Below are positions 23,602 through 33,010 of a stretch of DNA of 56,213 bases, in pieces. The notes beneath the pieces are model-generated. The model did not search any database, was not told the origin of the DNA, and saw only the letters and a program-made list of their open reading frames with translations. A program made the translations under genes and the position numbers. The DNA comes from Paenibacillus sp. oral taxon 786 str. D14 (GTDB lineage Bacteria; Bacillota; Bacilli; Paenibacillales; Paenibacillaceae), in NCBI RefSeq assembly GCF_000159955.1, contig NZ_GG695977.1, positions 1 through 56,213 on the forward strand, read 5' to 3'. Positions within the stretch are counted from its first letter, which is position 1, and each line of letters begins with the position of its first letter.

Positions 23602-26253
23602 GTGAAGGCTGGTACGGGGAAAAGGTTGAGGTTGAAGGCAGTGTTCCGATATGTGCTGATCGCGATATTGGCTTGTTCGCTGACAGGAGGCGCGCAGATC
23701 GCCCCGATGCAGGCTGCTCCTGAGGAAGCGAGCACGCAAGCGACGGGGGCGGTTTACACGTTCGAGGCGGAGGCGCCGGCGAACACCTATTCCGGCAAAG
23801 CCGGTCCGGTTGCCTGCGACACCTGCTCCGGCGGGGCGAAAGTAGGCAACCTTTACCAAGGCTCAGCGATGCAGTTTAACGGAGTCAACGTAACGGAGGC
23901 TGGCGTTTACAAGCTAAGCTTGTCCTATATTTCCGGGGATCCCCGTTCATTTATGGTCAGCGTGAATGGCGGAGAGCGGGAGCGCTTTTCGCCGCCGGCG
24001 ACGAAGGACTGGAATACGGTGGGCGTATTCGAGTTCGAGGTTCGTTTGCAGGCGGGCGACAATACGTTGTCTTTTGACGATGACGGCGGGTACGCTCCCG
24101 ATTTGGACAAAATCAGCTTGACCTTCGTCTCGTCTTCGGACCCGGGAACCGATCCAGGGGACGGCGAAGATTTGGAGCTTGGGGCGCCGGTGAAGACGGT
24201 GAAATACGGCCCGATCGCCGTGACCCGGCACGTGAAAGGGATGAGCGTGACCAGCGGCAATCTAAAGCTGTTTTACAATACGGAAAATGGGCTCTCGGCG
24301 TACAGCTGGAAAAGTCGCGGGGAAGAGGCGAAGATCCAAGGGGCTTACGGCTCCCTGCAGTTGGACCAATACTTAACCAGCAAGGATTACGCAAAGCACG
24401 AGTTTAAGCTGGAAGAGGTAGAGCGATTCCAAGACCGGGGCGGTAAAGGGATCAAGGTAACGGTGAACAATAAACAGGACGGTCTGCCGACCCTGAAGCA
24501 AATCTACTATATCTATGAGCAGCAGGATTACCTGCTCACCCAGGTCATTGCGGAGCAAGCTACGCCGCTCGCAACGAATTATATCGCTCCGCTGATCGTA
24601 GATCGCCGCGGAGGGGTGGATATCGGCCGGTACGGCGACAACCGGGTGCTGGTCGCTCCGTTTGATAACGATGCGTGGTCGCGGTATTTGTCCAAGACGA
24701 TCAACACGGATTTGAACAATCAAAACTATGAAAGCTCGGAACTGACGGCCATTTTCGACAACGACAGCCGTCGCGGCTTTGTGGTGGGTTCGGTAAGTCA
24801 TGATACGTGGAAAACAGGCATTTATTGGAGCGGATCCAATGACCGGCTGAATAAGCTGAACGCTTATGGCGGCTTCACTTCTCTGGCCTCCACGCACGAT
24901 TCGTTGCCGCATGCCAAGGTCAGCGGGACGACGATTGCTTCACCGAAGGTGTTTGTTGGATTTTTTGCCGACTATCGGGACGGTTTGGAAACGTACGGGC
25001 GGGCAAATGCAGTGGAAGCGCCGCCGCTGGCGTTTGGACCCGATGTTCCGCAAGGGGTTCCGGTGGGCTGGAACAGCTGGGGAGCTGTTGGCAGCAAATT
25101 AACCTACGATAAGGTGAGCGAGACCTCCAATTACTTTAAGGAGAAGCTGCAAGGGAAGTCGTTTAACAACAATGGTCAGCTGTATATCAACCTCGACTCC
25201 TACTGGGATAATATGAACGACGATCAGCTGGGCCAACTGGTTGATCATATCAAGGCGAACGGTCAAAAGGCCGGCATCTATTACGGCCCGTTCGTCTACT
25301 GGGGCGATAATTTGAACCAGACGGTGGAAGGAACGGACGGAAAATATACCTATGGCGATATCGTCCTTCGCGATGCGCAAGGGAACCCGCTGCCGAAGCT
25401 GGACGGCGCCTATGCCGTGGATCCGACCCATCCGGGTACAAAGCAGCGTATCGACTATTATATGAATCGCTTTAAGGAGCATGGCTTCGAGTATATTAAG
25501 CTGGATTTTCTGAGCCATGGCGCACTGGAAGGCCAACACTTTAACCCGCAAGTATCTACCGGCATCCAGGCTTACAATGAAGGGATGGCCTACATCGTTG
25601 ATGCGTTGGACGGTTCGATGTTTATCAGCGCGTCGATCGCGCCGCTGTTCCCAAGCCAATACGCGCACAGCCGCCGGATCTCCTGCGACGTCGACGGTTC
25701 GCTCAGCAGCACCGAATACCAGTTAAACAACCTGACCTATGGCTGGTGGCAAAACGGTACGATCTACCGCTACACGGATCCGGACTATATGACATTGGCG
25801 AAGGGCGGCTCGCTGCTCGCAGCGCAAACCCGCGTAAACGCAGCGGCGATTTCCGGTACCGTGTTCCTGAACTCGGATGATGTTGCGAATCAGATCGCCC
25901 GTGAATATATGGAACAGCTGTTGGTGAATGCGGCTGTCAACGCGGTGGCTAAGAAAGGGCAAGCGTTCCGCCCGATCGAGGGCAACACCGGAACCGCAGC
26001 GGCGGACGCTTACATCTTAAAGGACGGCGGCGTATATTATCTCGCTATCTTCAATTTCACGAACGAGCCGGCGGAACGGACGATTTCCTTCGAGCGGGCT
26101 GCAATGGACAACAAAGGGAAGTCCGGCTTCCGCGTGACGGATCTGTGGACCGGTGAGGAATGGCGTGAGAAAACGGAACTGAGCGTCACACTGCAAGGGG
26201 CAGAGTCGAAATTGGTTAAGCTTGTTCCTGTTGCGGGTGGCGGGAAAAAATAA
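23602..26253 (+). CDS. Secreted clan GH-D glycosidase (GH27/GH36-like) with N-terminal CBM
   Basis: An 883-residue protein. A signal peptide (about residues 1-36) is followed by a carbohydrate-binding module like CBM35/CBM6 (about 45-175: FEAEAPANTYSG to KISLTFVSS), a Gly/Asp linker, a beta-sandwich region, and a TIM barrel. VGWNSWGAVG opens the barrel, YIKLDFL (about 631-637) carries the likely nucleophile Asp, and RISCDVDGS carries the likely acid/base Asp. Clan GH-D covers alpha-galactosidases and beta-L-arabinopyranosidases. The start is GTG 23602 after GAAAGGATGG. It probably works outside the cell on a polymer related to the imported sugar. Confidence 0.82.
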   Translation: MKAGTGKRLRLKAVFRYVLIAILACSLTGGAQIAPMQAAPEEASTQATGAVYTFEAEAPANTYSGKAGPVACDTCSGGAKVGNLYQGSAMQFNGVNVTEAGVYKLSLSYISGDPRSFMVSVNGGERERFSPPATKDWNTVGVFEFEVRLQAGDNTLSFDDDGGYAPDLDKISLTFVSSSDPGTDPGDGEDLELGAPVKTVKYGPIAVTRHVKGMSVTSGNLKLFYNTENGLSAYSWKSRGEEAKIQGAYGSLQLDQYLTSKDYAKHEFKLEEVERFQDRGGKGIKVTVNNKQDGLPTLKQIYYIYEQQDYLLTQVIAEQATPLATNYIAPLIVDRRGGVDIGRYGDNRVLVAPFDNDAWSRYLSKTINTDLNNQNYESSELTAIFDNDSRRGFVVGSVSHDTWKTGIYWSGSNDRLNKLNAYGGFTSLASTHDSLPHAKVSGTTIASPKVFVGFFADYRDGLETYGRANAVEAPPLAFGPDVPQGVPVGWNSWGAVGSKLTYDKVSETSNYFKEKLQGKSFNNNGQLYINLDSYWDNMNDDQLGQLVDHIKANGQKAGIYYGPFVYWGDNLNQTVEGTDGKYTYGDIVLRDAQGNPLPKLDGAYAVDPTHPGTKQRIDYYMNRFKEHGFEYIKLDFLSHGALEGQHFNPQVSTGIQAYNEGMAYIVDALDGSMFISASIAPLFPSQYAHSRRISCDVDGSLSSTEYQLNNLTYGWWQNGTIYRYTDPDYMTLAKGGSLLAAQTRVNAAAISGTVFLNSDDVANQIAREYMEQLLVNAAVNAVAKKGQAFRPIEGNTGTAAADAYILKDGGVYYLAIFNFTNEPAERTISFERAAMDNKGKSGFRVTDLWTGEEWREKTELSVTLQGAESKLVKLVPVAGGGKK

Positions 26254-26347
26254 ATAGACGGTGATTCGTGCCAACTCAGTTGCCGAAGCCGTCATGGAGG
26301 TAAAACGGCTCTTGCCGAAGCCGATTTAATCATGGGTGTTTCCCAAT

Positions 26348-26379
26348 AGCTCGCAGAGGGTTCTGCGGGCTGTTTTTTT
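26348..26379 (+). terminator. Intrinsic terminator after the secreted glycosidase gene
   Basis: AGCTCGCAGA pairs with TCTGCGGGCT across GGGT and is followed by a run of seven T. Confidence 0.85.
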
Positions 26380-26439
26380 CGCTAAGCCGTTTTAGGGCTG
26401 GAAAATCCAGCCAACCCCATTTACAATGGAAAAGAAAAT

Positions 26440-28869
26440 ATGGGGAAAAGTGGGAAGGTGAAACGGTTGAAGCATCAGTTTAATCAATTCGGCAAAGCAG
26501 CACGCAGAAAGCCGACCGTCAAATTGGCATTCCTAGGTTTGGTTGCGCTATCAGTAGTCATGCCGCAGGGGGCGGTGCTGGCAGAGGAGGCGGCAGCTTC
26601 CTCATCAACAACGACGACGGTCATCGTAAATACTGGAAATATGGGAACCGGTGCGTCTACGAAGGGGGAGGCGACTGCCGATTCGTCCCGAGCCAAAATC
26701 ACGAAAGAGCAGGCCATTGCCAAGGTCCGGGAGTTGTTCCCGGTTTTGGCGGAGGCGACGGTATTTCAGGTCGAATACGGCATTCATAATGTGTACCCCG
26801 CACCAAGCAATCAGGATGTCTGGACCATTCATTGGCAGGTTGAAGTCGGCAATGGGAGCTACGGCTTTGACAGCAAAGTGGATGCCATCACCGGAGATCT
26901 GATGAGTACCTATATCAGTTTTCCGCGACAAGGCAACAAGGCATATTATCCTCCGAAATTGACGAGAGAGCAGGCCTTGGAAAAAGCGAAGGCTTTTATC
27001 GTCAAAGCCGTTCCATCGTTATCGGCCGACGAGGTGAAGGAAAACGATTCGATTTTTTACTCGGATACGCAGGCTTTATTTGGCCCCGTGTACTATAATT
27101 TTAGCTTCAGTGTTCTGAAGAACGGCCTGCCCTCCGGTTTTGAATCGATCCATCTCACGGTAACCGGCGATGGAGAAGTGATCCATTTCAGCCGGCCAGA
27201 GGAGAAGCTGGATTATCCGTCTTCCGTTCCAGCCGTTTCGCGAGCTGATGCGGAGAAGAAATTCCGGGACGAGTTCCAGGTTGAACTGGGGTATGTCCCG
27301 GTACAGAAGAACGCCGCCATCACGGATTGGGTGCTGGCTTGGCAGCCGGCTTCCGATGCTTCCCTGGCAATTAACGCCCAGACGGGGCACAAGATCAACG
27401 GCGAAGGCAAAGAGCTTACCTCCACCACAGTTACAATCAGCGATGTTCCGGCCGGGACCAAGCCATTCCAGCCGCGAACGTCCACCACGGAATTGTCGTC
27501 AGCTGAAGCCGCCAAACTGGTGGAACAAACCGTTTATATTCCAGAAGGACGGAAGCTCAGTTATCCGAATCTGGACAAGGATTACCGGAACCCGGAGCGT
27601 AAAACATGGCGCTTGAGATGGGAAGAGGAGCGTCAGAACCTGACGGGACCTTACTATTTTCCGGCACAATCGTACGCCACGGTCGATGCCTTGAGCGGAC
27701 AAATCCTCGAGTTCCAGATTGAAGCCTTTAATTATGGCGAGCCGCGCGAACCGTTAGCGCCCCCGTCGGGAGCAGCGAAACTGAACTATGACCAAGCCAA
27801 GCAGCGCGCTCTGGAATGGGTAAACCAGCTGTATCCGCAAGCGAGCCAGGACTTAAAGCTGATTGAACGCGGGGAGTCTTGGAGTCGCCTCTCGAACGGG
27901 GATCAATTCCGCTTCGAACTTAACCGTTACGTAAATGACTTTCCGTTGCTCAATGGAGGGGTACTCATTACGGTCGATGCTTATGGTCGATTGTTCTATT
28001 ATTCGGTGAACCACGGCCAAGTTCCGGCGAATCTGCCGGACGGCAAAGCCGTAACTGTAACGGCCGAGCAAGCGCTCCAATCGTATTTGGACAAATATAA
28101 ATTGGAATTGCAATATACCCAAATCGGCGGGTATATGATCGATAACACCTATGTGGATCCGAAAGTATACCTGGTTTATTCACCGCAGTTTAAGGATTCA
28201 GTGCTGCCTTTTCAAGTGCTGAATGCTGTGACAGGCAAATGGGTGACGACTTATGAGGACATTCGCACGGAACCAATGGGGAATAACATCGAGCCCAAGG
28301 ATGTGAAGGGCCATTGGGCGGAGGCGGATTTGAAGACCATGGTTCAGTACCGCATTCTTGAACCGGATGACCAAGGGAACCTTCATCCGAACGAGACGAT
28401 TACGGTGGGCGATTGGCTGACCTATGCCGTTAAGGCGGCGAATCCCTACTATACAAGCTACGTGCTGGCATCCCCGTCTGCAACGACCGCAGAGGTCTCA
28501 ACGGACGACAAGAATTCCCAGGTGGTGAAGTACGCTGCCGAGCTTGGTTGGATCGACCCGGCCCAGCCGTTGCAGCTGGATCAGAAGCTGACCCGGGAGC
28601 AGCTGGCCGTCCTGCTTACCTCAATCGTGAAATACGACCGATTAGCGGCGAATTTCTTCGGCAAAGACGCATTCATCAACCAGTTTAGCGATGCCAAACA
28701 AATCACTCGGCCCGGCGAGGTCGCCATTGCGGTTCGACTCGGTTTGCTGCAGGGGCAAAACGGCAAGTTCAACCCGCAGCGCCAAGTTACCAAAGCCGAA
28801 GCGGCTTCCATCCTGATGAGATTGGTGAAGCTCCAAGGCCGAACTGATCAGCCGATTGGATCGGAGTAA
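26440..28869 (+). CDS. Cell-surface protein with YcdB/PepSY-like repeats and three SLH domains
   Basis: An 809-residue secreted protein. The signal peptide region is about 24-49 (LAFLGLVALSVVMPQGAVLA). Four to five YcdB/PepSY-like units follow (for example TKEQAIAKVRELFPVLAEA and TREQALEKAKAFIVKAVPSL), each an alpha/beta unit with a W-x-W strand. Residues about 620-805 hold three S-layer homology domains, with KDVKGHWAEADLK, QKLTREQLAVLL and QVTKAEAASILMRL. SLH domains bind pyruvylated wall polysaccharide, so it should sit in the cell wall, perhaps modulating proteases. The start codon is weakly supported (GGAAAAG upstream). Confidence 0.82.
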   Translation: MGKSGKVKRLKHQFNQFGKAARRKPTVKLAFLGLVALSVVMPQGAVLAEEAAASSSTTTTVIVNTGNMGTGASTKGEATADSSRAKITKEQAIAKVRELFPVLAEATVFQVEYGIHNVYPAPSNQDVWTIHWQVEVGNGSYGFDSKVDAITGDLMSTYISFPRQGNKAYYPPKLTREQALEKAKAFIVKAVPSLSADEVKENDSIFYSDTQALFGPVYYNFSFSVLKNGLPSGFESIHLTVTGDGEVIHFSRPEEKLDYPSSVPAVSRADAEKKFRDEFQVELGYVPVQKNAAITDWVLAWQPASDASLAINAQTGHKINGEGKELTSTTVTISDVPAGTKPFQPRTSTTELSSAEAAKLVEQTVYIPEGRKLSYPNLDKDYRNPERKTWRLRWEEERQNLTGPYYFPAQSYATVDALSGQILEFQIEAFNYGEPREPLAPPSGAAKLNYDQAKQRALEWVNQLYPQASQDLKLIERGESWSRLSNGDQFRFELNRYVNDFPLLNGGVLITVDAYGRLFYYSVNHGQVPANLPDGKAVTVTAEQALQSYLDKYKLELQYTQIGGYMIDNTYVDPKVYLVYSPQFKDSVLPFQVLNAVTGKWVTTYEDIRTEPMGNNIEPKDVKGHWAEADLKTMVQYRILEPDDQGNLHPNETITVGDWLTYAVKAANPYYTSYVLASPSATTAEVSTDDKNSQVVKYAAELGWIDPAQPLQLDQKLTREQLAVLLTSIVKYDRLAANFFGKDAFINQFSDAKQITRPGEVAIAVRLGLLQGQNGKFNPQRQVTKAEAASILMRLVKLQGRTDQPIGSE

Positions 28870-29305
28870 GCCGGGAAGGAGCTATTTGTTGGGTTTGCCG
28901 ATGAGGCCGAGTGGCGTGAAGCGCTCAAGAAGCAGGAGGAGCATTTGCGCCACACCTATGGAGTGGAAGTTCCCGGAGCCGAGCCGATCAACGTCTCGGA
29001 AATGAACGAGCAAGCCCGGGAATCGATGGAGTTTACGGGGAAGCTGGCCGAGGCATTACGCTCCGGAATTTCCCACGGTGACGAGGAGGTCCGGCAGCTG
29101 ATCGAAAGACATCTGAATTTTATGGAAAAAACACAGTCACCCTGCTTCTCCGGATGATTTTGTGGCGCAGGCCCGTTTTTTCCTCAGCGTTGAGTTCCAT
29201 CGCACCATGCTGGAAGGACAACAAACCGGGCTGGCGTATTACTTGCTGGCGGCGGCTGAAGCTTATGCGGCTACCGCGCCGGATGCTAACGACAGTGACC
29301 AGTAA
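28870..29305 (+). pseudogene. TipAS-domain gene remnant with frameshift
   Basis: The frame right after the SLH gene stop encodes ELFVGFADEAEWREALKKQE and RHTYGVEVPG, and continues to HLNFMEK; after a one-base slip at the A6 run 29126-29131 it continues as HSHPASPDDFVAQARFFLSV and ends with TAA 29305. This matches the C-terminal ligand-binding domain of TipA/MerR-type regulators. The MerR DNA-binding part is absent. The gene is doubly broken and probably non-functional. Confidence 0.65.
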
Positions 29306-29325
29306 TACTCATGAGCCCAATACCC

Positions 29326-29361
29326 CAAAGGCTCCCGCGACATGAGGTCCGGGGGCCTTTT
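29326..29361 (+). terminator. Intrinsic terminator
   Basis: AAAGGCTCCCG pairs with CGGGGGCCTTTT across a short loop. Confidence 0.7.
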
Positions 29362-29469
29362 ACATTCCGCGTGCTGAATTGAGCCAGATACTTATGGTAA
29401 AATCAGGTTACTGCTGAGAAGAGTGGAGTTACGTCTAAGGTACCTTTACCAGGGAAAGGAGTTAGGTTG

Positions 29470-29928
29470 ATGTTAAAGTGGTTTCAATATAATTGGCAAG
29501 TCCGGGACGAATGGTTTCACTGGTGTGAGAATGTCCCTGAAGAAGAGCTGCTGCGCAAGCGGGTCGGCGGTGTGGGGAGTATTTTACAGACCTTATTTCA
29601 TATCGTTGATGTTGAATGGAGCTGGATCCGCACCATCGAAGGGAAACCGGATTTTCAGGAGGACTTCAAATCGTTTATGTCTTTAGAATTGGTGAAGAAG
29701 CTGTCGGATTCCTTTCATACGGAAGTCGAGGCGTTTCTTCAGACTTGGACCCCCGAGATGGACGGAATACTTGTGACTGATTCATGGGGAAGAGAGTTTA
29801 CGCAAGGCGAAATCCTCCGTCATGTGATTGCCCACGAGATTCATCATATCGGTCAGCTGTCAGTGTGGTCACGGGAGTTGGGGCGGGTGCCGGTGTCACC
29901 AAATTTTATTGACCGGGGACTTCGTTAG
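29470..29928 (+). CDS. DinB family protein
   Basis: A 152-residue four-helix DinB-like protein. The metal-binding histidines are in LFHIVDVEW (about residue 45) and HVIAHEIHHIGQLSVWSREL (about 119-138), the usual spacing. The family includes thiol transferases and damage-inducible proteins, and the substrate is unknown. The start is ATG 29470, eight bases after AAAGGAG; TTG 29467 is less likely. Confidence 0.88.
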   Translation: MLKWFQYNWQVRDEWFHWCENVPEEELLRKRVGGVGSILQTLFHIVDVEWSWIRTIEGKPDFQEDFKSFMSLELVKKLSDSFHTEVEAFLQTWTPEMDGILVTDSWGREFTQGEILRHVIAHEIHHIGQLSVWSRELGRVPVSPNFIDRGLR

Positions 29929-29991
29929 CTTTTGATAAAAAAAAGGGTAACCTATCCATATCTCCCAAATTACGACCGAGGAGGAAACGTC

Positions 29992-30534
29992 TTGAGACAG
30001 AATATTCAGGTGCCCTTTGGTTATGAGCCTCCGGCCCCGAGCCGGAAAGGGACGTTAATCTTCTACGATTCCTTTGAGTTGATTTCGGACGAAGAGCTGC
30101 TGCGGGCCGCGGAAGAGGCGGAGACCCGCAAGTTTGCGAAGCTGGTCCTTTATCCGCTCCATGAAGAAACGATGAGACGGATGTCGAAAGAACCGGTGAG
30201 TCCTTTCTATCGAAGGGAGGACCGGTTGCATGCGTGGAGACGGGAGCAGAAGGGAGCAGGGCCGGCGCTCCTTGTGGAAGGCTGGGAAGGCAAGCGGAAA
30301 AAGTATACGCCCTTCGACACAGCCCTTCGTCATCTAACGGAGGCTTATCCGGCCCCCCACTTCCTGTATCTGACACCGGAGCTGGCAAACCAGTTTGCTT
30401 CCTTCTCCTCCTTTGAGGAGTGGATCGTCAAGATCCGGCTTCTGCTTGCGGCCGAGCCGAGCCATCTGCATCCGCGGCTGAAGAAGTTCAGCCATCGTTG
30501 GGATCTGGCCGGCGCACGGTTAGATTTCGCTTGA
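29992..30534 (+). CDS. Uncharacterised protein
   Basis: A 180-residue soluble protein that I do not recognise. It begins [20 protein letters not shown] and is rich in charged helices. The start is TTG 29992, fixed by GAGGAGG eight bases upstream; the frame remains open to 29932 but without a ribosome site. It lies between the DinB gene and the LOG-family gene, on the same strand and closely spaced. Confidence 0.7.
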   Translation: MRQNIQVPFGYEPPAPSRKGTLIFYDSFELISDEELLRAAEEAETRKFAKLVLYPLHEETMRRMSKEPVSPFYRREDRLHAWRREQKGAGPALLVEGWEGKRKKYTPFDTALRHLTEAYPAPHFLYLTPELANQFASFSSFEEWIVKIRLLLAAEPSHLHPRLKKFSHRWDLAGARLDFA

Positions 30535-30571
30535 ACACGTGTTGTCTATTTATTTTGCAGGAGGGAAGAGG

Positions 30572-31156
30572 ATGAAATCGATTTGCGTATTTGCCGGCTC
30601 GCGATTTGGTGAAGGCGAGCAATACCGCGTCAAGGCGGAACAGCTGGGAAAAGTCATGGCACAGCGGGGATACCGCTTAATTTATGGAGGCTCTAGGCAC
30701 GGGCTGATGGGCGCCGTAGCGAATGCGATATTGGAGGCCGGCGGCGAAGCGATTGGCATCATGCCTTCCGGTTTGATTCACGGAGAAATGGCGCATCCGG
30801 GGTTGACGCAGTTTATCGAAGTCGAGGGTATGCATGCCCGGAAAGCAAAGATGAGCGAGCTGGCAGACGGGTTCATCGCTCTTCCCGGTGGATTTGGCAC
30901 GTTGGAGGAGCTGTTTGAGGTGTTATGCTGGCTGCAAATCGGCATCCACCAGAAGCCGGTTGGCGTTCTTAATGTGCAGGGCTATTTCGAGCCGCTGATG
31001 GAATTGGTGAATTCCTGCATCCGGGCCGGCTTTGTCCATCCTGGGCATGAAGCCTTGATCAATCTAGCCGAGGAACCGGGCGAGCTGCTGTCGCGGATGG
31101 AGAACTTTGTACCGGTTATTGCGGAGAAGAAATGGAAGCAGGGGCGAACCCTGTGA
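30572..31156 (+). CDS. LOG family protein (TIGR00730 type)
   Basis: A 194-residue Rossmann-like protein. [16 protein letters not shown] (about residues 42-57) and PGGFGTLEE (about 105-113) are the two signature motifs of the lysine-decarboxylase-like LOG family. Characterised members hydrolyse nucleoside 5'-monophosphates to a base and ribose phosphate, including cytokinin precursors. The start ATG 30572 follows GGAGGG. Confidence 0.9.
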   Translation: MKSICVFAGSRFGEGEQYRVKAEQLGKVMAQRGYRLIYGGSRHGLMGAVANAILEAGGEAIGIMPSGLIHGEMAHPGLTQFIEVEGMHARKAKMSELADGFIALPGGFGTLEELFEVLCWLQIGIHQKPVGVLNVQGYFEPLMELVNSCIRAGFVHPGHEALINLAEEPGELLSRMENFVPVIAEKKWKQGRTL

Positions 31157-31192
31157 AATATAGGCATTCAAAAAAGAGACGGAGGCGATAGA

Positions 31193-32515
31193 ATGGACAG
31201 AATCAACACATCGCATCGGAGCAGAAGCCTCTGGATGATCACTTGCTTGCTGCTGCTCGTGATCCTCGTAGTCGGGGGATGTTCGGGGGCAGCACGCAAT
31301 CCTTCGTCTTCTGTTGGAGAAGGAAACGGAGGTTCCACCTCCAACAGGACGGAAACGAACCAAGGAGAGACGTCCCCTTCAACCCCCGAAGCGCCGGAAA
31401 CCTCGGAGAAACCGGCCGATCCTGCCGCCAAACTGCTGGATGAGCTCAGCACCGAGGAGAAAATCGGCCAGCTTGTTCTGGTGGGCATGGATGGAACTGA
31501 GCCAAACGACGTGACTCGCCAGCTCATCGAGGAGTATCACGTTGGGGGCTTTATTTTCTATAAAGACAACATCCAGGACACCAAGCAGGCGCTTACCTTA
31601 TTTAACGGCTTGAAGACCGCCAACCAGAACAAGGCGGTACCGCTGTTTCTGAGCGTTGACGAAGAAGGCGGGCGGGTCAGCCGCATGCCTGGGGAACTCA
31701 CGAAGCTGCCTGCCGCTCGCAAAATCGGCAATACCGTCAGCGAGGAATTGGCCGGGCAAATTGGCGGAATCATCGGGCAAGAGCTGGCCGGCTTCGGACT
31801 GAATCTGGACTTCGCCCCGGTGCTTGACGTCAACAGCAATCCGGATAATCCGGTGATTGGGGATCGGGCATTTGGCACGAAGCCGGAAATCGTTAGCCGC
31901 ATGGGCATTGCCGTGATGAAGGGAATCCGGGAGCAAGGCGTAATTCCGGTCGTTAAGCATTTTCCGGGACATGGCGATACTTCGGTGGATTCGCATCTGG
32001 GGCTGCCGGTTGTGGAGCATGATTTGGACCGGCTGCGGAAGCTGGAGCTGGTGCCCTTTAAGCAGGCGATTCAAGAGGGGGCCGACGTCGTCATGATCGC
32101 TCACCTGTTGATGCCGAAGCTGGACCCCGAGCATCCGGCTTCCTTCTCTAAGGCGGTCATTCATGACTTGCTGCGGGAGGAGCTGGGATACGAGGGGACG
32201 ATCATTTCTGATGATATGACGATGGGCGCCATCGTGGAGCATTACGATATCCGTGACGCGGCCGTGCAGTTCATTCAGGCCGGCGGGAACATCGTGCTGG
32301 TGGGCCATGACGAAGAGAAGGAGAAGCAGGTGATCCAGGCGCTGCGCGATGCCGTCAGCTCCGGCACCATTTCAGCGGAAACGCTGGATGAACGGGTGTA
32401 TAACGTGTTGAAGCTGAAGCAGAAATATAAACTCACCAACGACCCTGCGCAAGGGCCGAATACGAAGCAGTTAAATCAGGATATCAGCGATATCCTTAAG
32501 CCTTACGGGCTCTGA
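31193..32515 (+). CDS. nagZ: Beta-N-acetylhexosaminidase, GH3 lipoprotein (NagZ-like)
   Basis: A 440-residue GH3 enzyme. The signal ends at the lipobox LVVGGC, then comes a Ser/Thr/Pro/Glu-rich linker (about 30-75) and the catalytic barrel. KHFPGHGDTSVDSHLGLP is the His/Asp loop that acts as general acid in NagZ, and SDDMTMGAI carries the nucleophile Asp. It should sit on the outer face of the membrane and trim muropeptides during wall recycling. It converges with the next gene, overlapping it by 13 bases. Confidence 0.9.
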   Translation: MDRINTSHRSRSLWMITCLLLLVILVVGGCSGAARNPSSSVGEGNGGSTSNRTETNQGETSPSTPEAPETSEKPADPAAKLLDELSTEEKIGQLVLVGMDGTEPNDVTRQLIEEYHVGGFIFYKDNIQDTKQALTLFNGLKTANQNKAVPLFLSVDEEGGRVSRMPGELTKLPAARKIGNTVSEELAGQIGGIIGQELAGFGLNLDFAPVLDVNSNPDNPVIGDRAFGTKPEIVSRMGIAVMKGIREQGVIPVVKHFPGHGDTSVDSHLGLPVVEHDLDRLRKLELVPFKQAIQEGADVVMIAHLLMPKLDPEHPASFSKAVIHDLLREELGYEGTIISDDMTMGAIVEHYDIRDAAVQFIQAGGNIVLVGHDEEKEKQVIQALRDAVSSGTISAETLDERVYNVLKLKQKYKLTNDPAQGPNTKQLNQDISDILKPYGL

Positions 32516-32838
32516 TCCTTGGGACTGTCCGGGCGGTACTGGTGCTGGTAACGATCCAGATCAATCCGTCCGCCTGGCAGCACTTCGACGCCTTCCGCTT
32601 CCAGGTTCCATGTCTGCTCTTGGAAGGCGGCTTCTTCTTGCAATGCGATTTGCCCCTTCCCGTTCACAACCCGGTGCCACGGCAATCCGTATTTACCGCT
32701 CATGCTATGCAGGATGCGGACGACCTGCCTGGCGGCGCGGGGACTTCCTGCTGCGGCAGCGATCTGGCCGTAGGTCATCACCTTGCCTGGCGGGATGGAG
32801 GAGATGATTTCAATCGTTCGTGCGGTAAACGGCTGCAT
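32503..32838 (-). CDS. Alkyltransferase-like (ATL) protein, MGMT family
   Basis: A 111-residue protein of the MGMT DNA-binding domain family. The helix-turn-helix region is KVMTYGQIAAAAGSPRAARQ with the arginine finger near the end. Where MGMT has PCHRV, this protein has PWHRVV: the alkyl-accepting Cys is Trp. ATL proteins bind O6-alkylguanine and flag it for nucleotide excision repair rather than repairing it. The start is ATG 32838. Confidence 0.88.
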   Translation of the reverse strand: MQPFTARTIEIISSIPPGKVMTYGQIAAAAGSPRAARQVVRILHSMSGKYGLPWHRVVNGKGQIALQEEAAFQEQTWNLEAEGVEVLPGGRIDLDRYQHQYRPDSPKDQSP

Positions 32839-33010
32839 GATGAAAACTCCTTATTTTTAAATGAAGATTGTCTATACCGTTATATACCACGCCGCAATAA
32901 CAAGTTCCAGCCTCAAAATCATCCGCCCCAGCCCGGAGCAGAGGAGGAACGCTGCCACGGTAACGATCCGCCGGCTCCAAACGTATATAGGTCAAAGGCA
33001 GACGGGAGGG

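Noticed and set aside
24250..25700. Long minus-strand open frames within the secreted glycosidase gene
   Set aside because: They are antisense to a protein with clear domains and show only GC-rich shadow composition.
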